The notes under the pieces were generated by a model. That model made no database searches, was not told the DNA's origin, and worked only from the letters and a program-made list of their open reading frames with translations. DNA of 64,000 bases from contig NZ_CANTKB010000001.1 of the NCBI RefSeq assembly GCF_947654165.1, positions 124,001 to 188,000 of the forward strand, written 5' to 3'. Source of the DNA: an uncultured Blautia sp. Lineage in GTDB: Bacteria; Bacillota; Clostridia; Lachnospirales; Lachnospiraceae. Positions within the stretch are counted from its first letter, which is position 1; each line of letters begins with the position of its first letter. Below are positions 52,039 through 60,567 of this stretch, one piece after another. The position numbers and the translations under genes were made by a program.

Positions 52039-53349
52039 ATGAAAAAGAAAGTTATCAGCATTTTACTTAGCAGCGTGATGGCAATGTCTGTATTAGCAGG
52101 ATGCGGCGGCTCTGATGCACCTAAGGAAGATGAGAAAAAAGAGGAAACAGCAAAATCTGAAGGCAGCGAAGAAAAAGCTGAAGCAAGCGGTGATACCCTG
52201 GTATACTGGTCCATGTGGGAATCAACAGAACCACAGGGAAAAGTTATCCAGGAAGCAGTTGACGCTTACGTGGCTGAGACCGGAGTAAAAGTTGACCTTC
52301 AGTTCAAAGGACGCACAGGTAACCGTGAAGCTCTCCAGCCTGCATTGGACGGCGGCACACAGATTGATATTTTTGACGAAGATATTGACCGTGTAAACGG
52401 TATGTATGCTAAATATCTGTTAGATCTGGAAGATTTAGCAAAAGAAGCTGATTACGAATCCACAGCGAACCCGGCTCTTATGTCAGCTTGTCGTGAGGCA
52501 GGCGGTGGTACTTTAAAGACCATCCCATATCAGCCAAACGTATTCGCATTCTTCTACAACAAAGCACTGTTCAAAGAAGCAGGTATTGAAACAGAACCTA
52601 CTACATGGGATGAGTTCTTGGATGTATGCCAGAAATTAAAAGATGCAGGCATTACACCTATGACTATGGATGATGCTTACGCAACAAGTGTTGTTGGATA
52701 TCACTTAGCAAGACTGGTTGGCGAAGAAAAAGTTGTTGAAATCGTAAAAGAAGGCAAATGGGATGATCCTGCTGTTAAAACTATGGCAGAAGACATCGCA
52801 GAACTTGCTTCTAAAGGATACTATTCCGAAATGGTTGGTTCTAACGTATGGCCGGCAGGTCAGAACACAGAACTTGCTACAGGAAGCGTTGCTATGTACT
52901 TAAACGGATCCTGGTTACCAAACGAAGTAAAAGCTATGACAGGTCCTGATTTTGAATGGGGATGCTTCGCATATCCTGCACTGGAAAATGGTGCAAACGG
53001 AACCGAAACAAACAACTTCGGTGCTCAGGTATTTGGTATCAACAAAGATACAAAAATGGCAAAAGAAGCTTTTGATTTAATCACATTCATCACTAAAGGT
53101 GAATACGACCAGAAAATGGCTGATGAATCTGTAGGTATCCCGGCAGATACAACAAATACAGAATGGCCAGAAATGGTTGCTTGTGCAAAACCTGTTATCG
53201 AAAACAGCACAGGCCGCTTCACATGGGCTGCAGGTGTTGAAACAAACGTTGATATCACACCTGTTCTGAAAGAAAACTTCATTAAATTAATGGCTGGTAC
53301 TGTTACAGCAGACGAGTTTGTAAGTGCTATGCAGGAAGCTGCAAAATAA
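52039..53349 (+). CDS. ABC sugar transporter substrate-binding lipoprotein
   Basis: A 436-aa family 1 solute-binding protein. The signal peptide and lipobox (SVMAMSVLAGCGG, Cys at about 22) show membrane anchoring, followed by an acidic linker and the binding domain (DTLVYWSMWESTEPQGKV, GSVAMYLNGSWLPNEV, FDLITFITKGEYDQKM). The class binds oligosaccharides outside the cell. It is the first gene of the import set, separated from the permeases by a hairpin that would make the binding protein more abundant. Ligand not determinable; the downstream kinase genes suggest a GalNAc/GlcNAc/Gal-containing sugar. Confidence 0.93.
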   Translation: MKKKVISILLSSVMAMSVLAGCGGSDAPKEDEKKEETAKSEGSEEKAEASGDTLVYWSMWESTEPQGKVIQEAVDAYVAETGVKVDLQFKGRTGNREALQPALDGGTQIDIFDEDIDRVNGMYAKYLLDLEDLAKEADYESTANPALMSACREAGGGTLKTIPYQPNVFAFFYNKALFKEAGIETEPTTWDEFLDVCQKLKDAGITPMTMDDAYATSVVGYHLARLVGEEKVVEIVKEGKWDDPAVKTMAEDIAELASKGYYSEMVGSNVWPAGQNTELATGSVAMYLNGSWLPNEVKAMTGPDFEWGCFAYPALENGANGTETNNFGAQVFGINKDTKMAKEAFDLITFITKGEYDQKMADESVGIPADTTNTEWPEMVACAKPVIENSTGRFTWAAGVETNVDITPVLKENFIKLMAGTVTADEFVSAMQEAAK

Positions 53350-53370
53350 ATAGTCATGAACAAATAGTCA

Positions 53371-53407
53371 GGAAGGTGGCATCGGTTTTGTTGCCGCCTT
53401 CCTTTTT
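53371..53407 (+). terminator. Intergenic hairpin after the binding-protein gene (partial terminator)
   Basis: GGAAGGTGGCA (53371-53381) pairs with TGCCGCCTTCC (53392-53402), one bulge, followed by five T. In sugar ABC operons such hairpins stabilise or limit read-through to raise binding-protein levels over permeases. Confidence 0.8.
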
Positions 53408-53434
53408 AGATAGTTTAGAGAGGAGGAATCTTGT

Positions 53435-54340
53435 TTGAAGAAAAATAAGACCATGATTGTCGCATTCCTGACACCAGCAGTTGTTTTATTTGTATGTATT
53501 TTCCTGTACCCGATCATCAGAACAGTTATTATGAGCTTCTTTAAGATCGAAGGTGTTACAGACCCAATGAATCTGTGGACTTTTGTAGGAATCGACAACT
53601 ACACAAAACTAATAAACACAAGTCTGTTCCGCACAGCATTCTATAACCTGTTCCGTATCTGGTTATACGGCGGAATCATTGTAATGCTGTTATCTCTGCT
53701 CTTTGCAGCAATCTTAGCAAGCGGTATCCGTTTCAAAAAATTGTTCCGTGCGATCATTTATATGCCAAACATTGTAAGTGCTGTTGCTTTAGCAACTATG
53801 TGGCTTCAGTATGTATACAGCCCACAGTTTGGTCTTCTGAAAAATGTTTTCACGAAGCTCGGCCTTGATACACTGGCAAAAACACAGTTCCTGGATAATG
53901 AACACAAATTCGGTGCTTTGCTCTTAGCTTACTGCTTTGGTATGGTTGGTTATCATATGCTCATCTGGCTGTCCGGTATCGAGCGTATCAGCCCGGAATT
54001 TTATGAAGCAGCCACAATCGACGGGGCAAACAAAGTACAGCAGTTCCGTTATATGACACTGCCGCTTCTGAAAGGTGTATTCAAAACCAATATCACCATG
54101 TGGTCTGTAAGCTCTGTCGGTTTCTTTGTATGGTCACAGTTGTTCTCCACAGTTACTGCTGACACCCAGACCATCACCCCTTATGTCTACATGTACATGC
54201 AGATTTTCGGAGGTGGTAATACTGTAACAGAACGTAACTCCGGTCTCGGTGCAGCCATCGGTGTTCTTCTGAGTATCTGTGTCGTATTAGTATTTACCGT
54301 CTGCAACAAGTTCATCAAAGATGATGACTTAGAATTCTAA
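53435..54340 (+). CDS. Sugar ABC transporter permease, MalF type (TTG start)
   Basis: A 301-aa permease with six membrane segments and the EAA cytoplasmic loop EAATIDGANKVQQFRYMTLP (about residue 190). It begins TTG, eight bases after AGGAGG. It pairs with the next permease; no ATPase is encoded nearby, so a shared MsmK/UgpC-type ATPase elsewhere is expected. Confidence 0.93.
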   Translation: MKKNKTMIVAFLTPAVVLFVCIFLYPIIRTVIMSFFKIEGVTDPMNLWTFVGIDNYTKLINTSLFRTAFYNLFRIWLYGGIIVMLLSLLFAAILASGIRFKKLFRAIIYMPNIVSAVALATMWLQYVYSPQFGLLKNVFTKLGLDTLAKTQFLDNEHKFGALLLAYCFGMVGYHMLIWLSGIERISPEFYEAATIDGANKVQQFRYMTLPLLKGVFKTNITMWSVSSVGFFVWSQLFSTVTADTQTITPYVYMYMQIFGGGNTVTERNSGLGAAIGVLLSICVVLVFTVCNKFIKDDDLEF

Positions 54341-54354
54341 AGGAGGGACCAGTT

Positions 54355-55233
54355 ATGGCAAAAGAAAAAGAACCACGCAGACCAGTTAACTGGAAACAAG
54401 AGCTGAGACTTGCTCCCGGGTACATCATCTTATTGATCTGGGTCATCTTTACGATTGTACTGTTAGGATGGGTGCTCTGTGCCAGCTTCTCTACTACCCC
54501 GGAAATTTTCCAGGGAAAAGCCACAAAATTTGAAACAGGATTACATTTTGAAAACTATGCCAAAGCATGGAACGGCTCCGGTGTCGCAGTCTTCTTCGGA
54601 AACTCTCTTTTATACTCTGTAGTCTCCTGTGTACTGCTGATCCTGATCTGTGCTCCGGCAGCTTATGTATTGTCACGTTTTGATTTTATTGCAAACAAAT
54701 TCATCCAGACCAGTTTTGTATCTGCTATGGGTGTTCCGGCAATCATGGTTGTACTTCCTCTGTTCAGCGTGATTTCCGGTCTTGGAATCCTAAACAACAT
54801 ACCACTTGCAAAAGGAACTCTGATTCTTTTGTACGTTGGTATCAATGTGCCTTATACTACGATTTTCCTGCTGACCTTTTTCAGTAATATCTCTAAAACT
54901 TATGAAGAGGCTGCTGCCATTGACGGTTGTCCTCCAATGAGAACCTTCTGGAAAATCATGTTCCCTATGGCACAGTCCGGTATCGTGACCGTGACAATTT
55001 TCAACTTTATCAATATCTGGAACGAATATTTCCTGTCCCTGATCTTTGCAAGCTCAGATAAATTAAAACCAGTTGCACCTGGTCTGTACGGCATGATCAA
55101 CTCCATGAAATACACCGGAGACTGGGCCGGAATGTTCGCAGCCGTTATTATCGTATTCCTGCCGACTTTCATTCTCTACATTTTCCTGTCAGAGAAAATC
55201 ATCGGCGGTGTTACAGGCGGTATCAAAGGCTGA
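54355..55233 (+). CDS. Sugar ABC transporter permease, MalG type
   Basis: A 292-aa permease with six membrane segments and the EAA loop EEAAAIDGCPPMRTFWKIMF. It follows its partner by 14 bp with an AGGAGGG site. It is the last of the import genes before a terminator; the sugar-kinase operon begins about 200 bp on. Confidence 0.93.
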   Translation: MAKEKEPRRPVNWKQELRLAPGYIILLIWVIFTIVLLGWVLCASFSTTPEIFQGKATKFETGLHFENYAKAWNGSGVAVFFGNSLLYSVVSCVLLILICAPAAYVLSRFDFIANKFIQTSFVSAMGVPAIMVVLPLFSVISGLGILNNIPLAKGTLILLYVGINVPYTTIFLLTFFSNISKTYEEAAAIDGCPPMRTFWKIMFPMAQSGIVTVTIFNFINIWNEYFLSLIFASSDKLKPVAPGLYGMINSMKYTGDWAGMFAAVIIVFLPTFILYIFLSEKIIGGVTGGIKG

Positions 55234-55249
55234 TATTCTTCAACAAACA

Positions 55250-55288
55250 AAAGGCTGGTTTCCGATTTGGAATCCGGCCTTTCTCTTT
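55250..55288 (+). terminator. Terminator after the importer genes
   Basis: AAAGGCTGGTTTCC (55250-55263) pairs with GGAATCCGGCCTTT (55269-55282, minor bulge), followed by CTCTTTTATT. Confidence 0.85.
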
Positions 55289-55357
55289 TATTAAAAATTT
55301 ACTATTTTTGTAAGATAGTAATAGAAATTCAGTAGAAAATGACAAAAAGATATCACT

Positions 55358-55367
55358 TTGTGCAAAG
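55358..55367 (+). promoter_or_regulatory. Third copy of the TTGTGC(A) motif, upstream of the nucleotidyltransferase gene
   Basis: TTGTGCAAAG recurs here, matching the two AraC-type repeats at 51936 and 51957, in the leader of the second sugar operon. No clear second copy lies at 21 bp, so the match is weaker evidence of shared control. Confidence 0.45.
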
Positions 55368-55441
55368 GAATCTTTGAGTATTTTTGCTAAAATAAAGATA
55401 TCTAAAAAGATGTCAGTAAAAAAAATGGGAGGAAAAACAAA

Positions 55442-56368
55442 ATGAAAAAACCAGTATTAGTAGTAATGGCAGCAGGTATGGGAAGCCGCTATGGAGGACT
55501 GAAACAGATTGACCCGGTTGATAAACAGGGACATATCATCATGGATTTTTCCATCTATGATGCAGTGAAAGCAGGCTTCGAAAAAGTTGTCTTCATTATC
55601 AAAAAAGAAAATGAAGAAGACTTCAAAGCTGCTATCGGCGACAGAATGAGCAAAGTCATTGATGTAGAATATGTATTCCAGGATCTGAATAACATCCCGG
55701 AAGGCTTCTCTGTTCCGGAAGGACGTGTAAAACCATGGGGAACAGGACATGCGATCTTAAGCTGCCTCGGCACTGTAGATGCTCCTTTCGCAGTAATCAA
55801 TGCAGATGACTACTATGGAAGCCATGCATTTAAGATGATTTATGACTACCTGACCACACATGAAGATGATGACAAATATCGTTACACTATGGTTGGTTAT
55901 GTACTGGAAAACACTCTGACAGAGAACGGACATGTTGCCAGAGGTGTATGTGTAACTGATGAAAACGGATATCTTGAAAAAATCAACGAGAGAACACGTA
56001 TTGAAAAACACGAAGGCGGTGCTGCTTATACAGAGGATGACGGTGCAACCTGGATCACCATTCCGGAAGGAAGCACTGTTTCCATGAATATGTGGGGATT
56101 CACAGAAAGTATTCTGGGAGAATTAAAAGCACGTTTTGCAAACTTCCTGAATGAAAACCTGGAAAAAAATCCATTAAAATGTGAATACTTCCTGCCTTTC
56201 GTAGTAGACGAATTATTAAAAGAAGACAAGGCTACTGTTCAGGTATTGACTTCTCTTGATAAATGGTACGGTGTTACTTACAAAGAAGACAAACCGGTAG
56301 TTGTTGCAGCCATCCAGGCATTAAAAGATCAGGGATTATATCCTGAAAAACTGTGGGAGGAAAAATAA
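55442..56368 (+). CDS. Sugar-1-phosphate nucleotidyltransferase
   Basis: A 308-aa protein of the NTP-transferase family with KPVLVVMAAGMGSRYGGLKQ (nucleotide-binding G-x-G-x-R), GTGHAILSC and an AINADDYYG acidic pair. It joins a sugar 1-phosphate to a nucleotide, releasing pyrophosphate. In related gut loci such a protein sits beside a NahK-type kinase and GalE, where GalT would stand in bifidobacterial lacto-N-biose operons; UTP plus GlcNAc-1-P or Gal-1-P are likely substrates by analogy. It begins ATG after GGGAGGAAAAAC and is one base from the next gene. Confidence 0.85.
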   Translation: MKKPVLVVMAAGMGSRYGGLKQIDPVDKQGHIIMDFSIYDAVKAGFEKVVFIIKKENEEDFKAAIGDRMSKVIDVEYVFQDLNNIPEGFSVPEGRVKPWGTGHAILSCLGTVDAPFAVINADDYYGSHAFKMIYDYLTTHEDDDKYRYTMVGYVLENTLTENGHVARGVCVTDENGYLEKINERTRIEKHEGGAAYTEDDGATWITIPEGSTVSMNMWGFTESILGELKARFANFLNENLEKNPLKCEYFLPFVVDELLKEDKATVQVLTSLDKWYGVTYKEDKPVVVAAIQALKDQGLYPEKLWEEK

Positions 56369-56369
56369 A

Positions 56370-57485
56370 ATGGCAGAGATCAGACCAGAAGTTATTGAGG
56401 CATTTCAGTTTCAGGGCACATATGTAGAAGGGATTCCTTACGGAAGCGGTCATATCAATGACACTTTCCGTGTAACTTTTGAGCATGAAGGAAAAGAGAT
56501 CCGGTATATCCTTCAGAGAATGAATAAAACCATCTTTTTAAATCCTGAAGAATTAATGGAAAATGTCAGCGGTGTTACGGAATGGCTCCGGAAAAAAATC
56601 ATTGAAAGAGGCGGAGATCCGGAAAGAGAAACTTTGAATCTGGTTCCTACCAAAGACGGAAAGAATTTCTTTGTAGACCAGGAAGGGGAATACTGGAGAG
56701 TTTATCTCTTTATTGAAGGTGCTGCTACCTATGACTTGGTAGAAAACAACGAAGATTTCTATCAGAGTGCTGTTGCTTTCGGTCATTTCCAGGGACTTTT
56801 AGCTGATTATCCGGCTGAAACGCTCCATGAAACCATCGTAAACTTCCACAACACAGTAGACCGTTTCGCAAAATTCAAAAAAGCTTTGGATGAAGACGTT
56901 ATGGGCCGTGCAAAAGATGTTCAGGAAGAAATTAAGTTTGTACTGGACAGAGAACCTCTTGCCCATGTACTGTGCGATCTGCTGGCAGAGAAGAAGATTC
57001 CTCTCCGTGTAACACATAACGATACAAAATTAAACAACATTATGATCGACGATGAAACCAGAAAAGCAATCTGTGTCATTGACCTGGATACCGTTATGCC
57101 TGGTCTTGCAGTAAACGATTTCGGTGACTCTATCCGTTTTGGTGCAAGCACTGCAGCAGAAGATGAGAAAGACCTGTCCAAGGTTTCCTGCAGCATGGAA
57201 TTGTTTGAATTATATACCAAAGGCTTTATTGAAGGATGCCAGGGAAGTCTCACTGACATTGAATTAGAAATGCTGCCAATCGGTGCAATGACTATGACCT
57301 ACGAATGCGGAACACGTTTCCTTACCGATTATCTGGAAGGAGACCATTACTTCAAAGTACACAGAGAAGGTCACAACTTAGACCGTGCCAGAACACAGTT
57401 TACCTTAGTAAAGGATATGGAAGCAAAATCAGATACCATGAATGCAATTGTGAAAAAATATAGTTCTTCTAAAAAGGAGGCATAA
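56370..57485 (+). CDS. nahK: NahK-like N-acetylhexosamine 1-kinase
   Basis: A 371-aa aminoglycoside-phosphotransferase-fold kinase. The catalytic loop is RVTHNDTKLNNIMIDDETR (about residue 215) and the metal-binding segment is VIDLDTVMPGLAVNDFGDS; N-terminal GIPYGSGHINDTFRV and YILQRMNKTIF fit NahK-type enzymes. NahK phosphorylates GlcNAc/GalNAc at C-1, feeding nucleotide-sugar salvage. The partner lacto-N-biose phosphorylase (lnpA) is absent here, so the source of the free sugar must be another enzyme. It starts one base after the nucleotidyltransferase gene and ends just before galE. Confidence 0.83.
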   Translation: MAEIRPEVIEAFQFQGTYVEGIPYGSGHINDTFRVTFEHEGKEIRYILQRMNKTIFLNPEELMENVSGVTEWLRKKIIERGGDPERETLNLVPTKDGKNFFVDQEGEYWRVYLFIEGAATYDLVENNEDFYQSAVAFGHFQGLLADYPAETLHETIVNFHNTVDRFAKFKKALDEDVMGRAKDVQEEIKFVLDREPLAHVLCDLLAEKKIPLRVTHNDTKLNNIMIDDETRKAICVIDLDTVMPGLAVNDFGDSIRFGASTAAEDEKDLSKVSCSMELFELYTKGFIEGCQGSLTDIELEMLPIGAMTMTYECGTRFLTDYLEGDHYFKVHREGHNLDRARTQFTLVKDMEAKSDTMNAIVKKYSSSKKEA

Positions 57486-57488
57486 ACC

Positions 57489-58505
57489 ATGGCCATTTTA
57501 GTAACAGGCGGTGCCGGATATATCGGAAGCCATACCGTCATTGAACTTCAGAATGCCGGATACGACGTAGTTGTCTTAGATAACCTGTCCAACTCCAACC
57601 CGGTATCTCTGGAAAGAGTAGAAAAAATCACAGGAAAAAAGGTTCCTTTCTATAAAGCTGACATCTTAGACCGGGATGCTTTAAATGAGATTTTCGAAAA
57701 AGAATCTATTGATTCCTGTATTCATTTTGCCGGATTAAAAGCAGTAGGTGAATCCGTTGCAAGACCTTGGGAATATTACGAAAATAACATTGCAGGAACT
57801 TTAACTTTAGTGGATGTAATGAGAAAACATAATGTAAAAAACATGATCTTCTCCTCTTCCGCTACTGTTTACGGAGACCCGGCATTTGTTCCGATCACAG
57901 AAGAATGTCCAAAAGGTCAGTGTACCAATCCATACGGATGGACTAAGTCCATGCTGGAACAGATTCTGTCTGATATCCAGAAAGCAGACCCGGAATGGAA
58001 CATTGTTCTTTTAAGATATTTCAACCCAATTGGTGCTCATAAGAGCGGTACGATCGGTGAAAATCCAAACGGAATTCCTAATAACCTGATGCCATATGTT
58101 ACACAGGTTGCTGTAGGAAAATTAAAAGAATTAGGCGTGTTTGGCAACGATTACGACACTCCTGACGGCACTGGTGTCAGAGACTACATCCACGTTGTTG
58201 ACCTGGCAAGAGGCCATGTTATGGCTCTTAAAAAGCTGCAGGGCAATGCAGGACTGAACATCTATAACCTCGGTACCGGAAACGGATACAGTGTATTGGA
58301 CCTGGTAAATAACTTCCAGGAAGCAACCGGTGTAAAGGTTCCGTATTCCATTAAACCTCGCCGTCCTGGCGATATCGCTACCTGCTACGCAAGTGCAGAC
58401 AAAGCTTATGAAGAATTAGGATGGAAAGCTGAATTCGGCATCAAAGAAATGTGCGAAGATGCCTGGAGATGGCAGTCACAGAACCCTCATGGGTATGACG
58501 AATAA
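57489..58505 (+). CDS. galE: UDP-glucose/UDP-GlcNAc 4-epimerase
   Basis: A 338-aa extended short-chain dehydrogenase: [30 protein letters not shown], the Ser-Tyr-Lys set SSSATVYG and [19 protein letters not shown] and [13 protein letters not shown]. It interconverts UDP-Glc/UDP-Gal or the N-acetyl forms. It starts three bases after the NahK stop (AAAAGGAGG) and ends the operon with a bidirectional terminator. Confidence 0.96.
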   Translation: MAILVTGGAGYIGSHTVIELQNAGYDVVVLDNLSNSNPVSLERVEKITGKKVPFYKADILDRDALNEIFEKESIDSCIHFAGLKAVGESVARPWEYYENNIAGTLTLVDVMRKHNVKNMIFSSSATVYGDPAFVPITEECPKGQCTNPYGWTKSMLEQILSDIQKADPEWNIVLLRYFNPIGAHKSGTIGENPNGIPNNLMPYVTQVAVGKLKELGVFGNDYDTPDGTGVRDYIHVVDLARGHVMALKKLQGNAGLNIYNLGTGNGYSVLDLVNNFQEATGVKVPYSIKPRRPGDIATCYASADKAYEELGWKAEFGIKEMCEDAWRWQSQNPHGYDE

Positions 58506-58521
58506 ATAACATTCTTAAAAG

Positions 58522-58552
58522 AAAGACCAGGTCACCATGACCCGGTCTTTCT
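58522..58552. terminator. Bidirectional terminator between galE and patB
   Basis: AAAGACCAGGTCA (58522-58534) and TGACCCGGTCTTT (58538-58550), one mismatch, with T-runs downstream on both strands. The end of the convergent patB gene lies at 58556. Confidence 0.88.
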
Positions 58553-58555
58553 TCT

Positions 58556-59767
58556 TTATACTGAAAATACATATTTCTCTAATCTCTCAAAGGCTTCCTG
58601 AACCCTGGAGAATGGCAGTGCCAGATTCATCCGAATATGACAGGAGCCGTGGAACGGACGGCCATCCTGCCATGCTACACCTACATCCCAGCCTGCTTTC
58701 AGGACTTCATCCAGTGTTTTTCCATGATTTTCACACCACTTGCTGCAATCCAGGAACAGCATATACGTGCCCTGAGGTTTTGCAGCCTCAACGCCTTCAA
58801 AATGTTCTCTGATATAGTCACAGGCATACACTGCATTTCCCTCCAGCACCTGACAAAGTTCATCCACCCACACATGACCTTCTTCTCCGTACGCCCCTAT
58901 CAGTGCGTACATGGACAGCACATTCATGGCATTATAATGGCTGAGTGAAGATTCTTTTTCTACCCTGTCCCTAAGCCATGAATTATAAATAATATGATAA
59001 GACCCTACCAGACCTGCCAGATTAAAGGTCTTAGAAGGTGCATACATCGCTGCTGTGCGGTATCTGGCATCTTCTGACACAGACTGGGTAGGGATATGCT
59101 TATATCCCGGCATAATAATATCAGACCAAATCTCATCAGAGACAACAAACACATCATATTTTTTGTAGATTTCCATGGCTTTTTCTATCTCCCAGCGTTC
59201 CCATACACGTCCACAGGGATTATGAGGAGAGCAGAAAATGGCTGCATGAATATGATTTTCCCGGATTTTTTTCTCCATGTCGTCAAAGTCCATACGCCAT
59301 ACCTTGTTTTCATCCAGAACAAGAGGAGAATGTACAATATGATATCCATTATTTTCTAAAGATGAAGTAAATCCAATATAAGTAGGTGCATGTACCAGCA
59401 CTTTGTCTCCCTTGGAACAAATGACATTCAGTACACTGAGCACACCGCCCAATACACCATTTTCATAGCCAATGTGCTCTGCTTCTAAGCCAGTCACACC
59501 ATTTCTTATTTCCTGCCAGGAGATAATGCTGTCTGTATACTCTCTTCTCGGACTGAAATATCCATATGCAGGATGTTCTACCCTCTTCACAATAGCATCC
59601 TGAATCGCCGGAAGAGCAGGAAAATTCATATCTGCCACCCACATAGGAATCACATCAAAACCTTCATTTGGTGCGTCGGGACCGAATCCGGGCACATCAT
59701 AAACAGCATCTACCGCAATGGCATCCCAGCCTCTTCTGTCAATGATCGAGGTAAAATCATATTTCAT
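58556..59767 (-). CDS. PatB/MalY-type C-S lyase/aminotransferase
   Basis: A 403-aa fold type I PLP enzyme. The PLP lysine is in AMYAPSKTFNLAGLVGSYH (about residue 235); other marks are VIPMWVADMNFPALPAI, CSPHNPCGRVWERWE and VSDEIWSDIIMPG. Family members are cystathionine beta-lyases or cysteine-S-conjugate lyases in the cytosol. Its start overlaps the stop of the PF06541-protein gene (ATGA), so the pair is coupled. Confidence 0.92.
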   Translation of the reverse strand: MKYDFTSIIDRRGWDAIAVDAVYDVPGFGPDAPNEGFDVIPMWVADMNFPALPAIQDAIVKRVEHPAYGYFSPRREYTDSIISWQEIRNGVTGLEAEHIGYENGVLGGVLSVLNVICSKGDKVLVHAPTYIGFTSSLENNGYHIVHSPLVLDENKVWRMDFDDMEKKIRENHIHAAIFCSPHNPCGRVWERWEIEKAMEIYKKYDVFVVSDEIWSDIIMPGYKHIPTQSVSEDARYRTAAMYAPSKTFNLAGLVGSYHIIYNSWLRDRVEKESSLSHYNAMNVLSMYALIGAYGEEGHVWVDELCQVLEGNAVYACDYIREHFEGVEAAKPQGTYMLFLDCSKWCENHGKTLDEVLKAGWDVGVAWQDGRPFHGSCHIRMNLALPFSRVQEAFERLEKYVFSV

Positions 59768-60549
59768 TTCTTATCCTCCCATTTCTTCTTTCTCAGTGTG
59801 TTTTTCAATTCTTCTAATCGTTCCGGATAACTTCTGTTCACCATTTCAGGGAAGGATTTCATAAGACGGCGCTCAAAAAATCCCACTTCTCTCTGCTTTT
59901 TATGCAGCTTTTCCAAAAGTTCATCTTTGATGTCTGAGGAAAGAAGTTTTCCTTCCAACTGTGCAAAATCCAGTTTTGCATTTGTACTCCACTCTTCGTA
60001 CTTATCCTGAAGTTCTTCCCTTAGCTCCGTAAGAGCTTTCAGTCGGATATTAATACCAAGAGCACTCTTCACGGCAAGAGCAACATCCACGGCAAAGTAC
60101 AGGAAAAATGCCATTAGAAATCCCCACTTAAAATCCATGTTGAACATGCCCAGCAGCTTCTCAATCTTTGGATTCAGGTCAAAGTACAAAAACAGACAAA
60201 GCAGACCAAATAAAGTAGAATTCAGCAGGCAGACCCTGCCATTGATATTAAAAGCACGTTTGGAGTAATCCCACCATCTGGCATTAAATAATTTTTCCAT
60301 CAGCCAGCTTGTTATATATTCCAAAGTTGAAGTGATAACCATGCCCCCGACGAAAACCACCAGCACACTGGACGGGAGGAATTTCAAAAAGGCAAGGGCT
60401 GCCACAGCACCAAACCCATATATAGGACAAAACGGTCCGGTAAGAAACCCTCTGTTAATCCATTCTCCACGCCCCAGAGAACAATAAACACTCTCGCAGC
60501 ACCAACCAAGAAAGCTGTAAATAATCAACTGCAAAAAAATATCAACCAT
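59764..60549 (-). CDS. PF06541-family membrane protein (putative ABC-type permease)
   Basis: A 261-aa protein with about five membrane segments in the first 165 residues (IYSFLGWCCESVYCSLGRGE, NRGFLTGPFCPIYGFGAVA, EYITSWLMEKLFNARWWDYS). A charged helical cytoplasmic tail (about 170-261) ends in KNTLRKKKWEDKK. PF06541 is labelled ABC-transporter permease but lacks a known ATPase partner here. The conserved RWWDYS and NGRVCL blocks are present. Function unknown. Confidence 0.85.
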   Translation of the reverse strand: MVDIFLQLIIYSFLGWCCESVYCSLGRGEWINRGFLTGPFCPIYGFGAVAALAFLKFLPSSVLVVFVGGMVITSTLEYITSWLMEKLFNARWWDYSKRAFNINGRVCLLNSTLFGLLCLFLYFDLNPKIEKLLGMFNMDFKWGFLMAFFLYFAVDVALAVKSALGINIRLKALTELREELQDKYEEWSTNAKLDFAQLEGKLLSSDIKDELLEKLHKKQREVGFFERRLMKSFPEMVNRSYPERLEELKNTLRKKKWEDKK

Positions 60550-60567
60550 ATACCATCCTCCATGACT

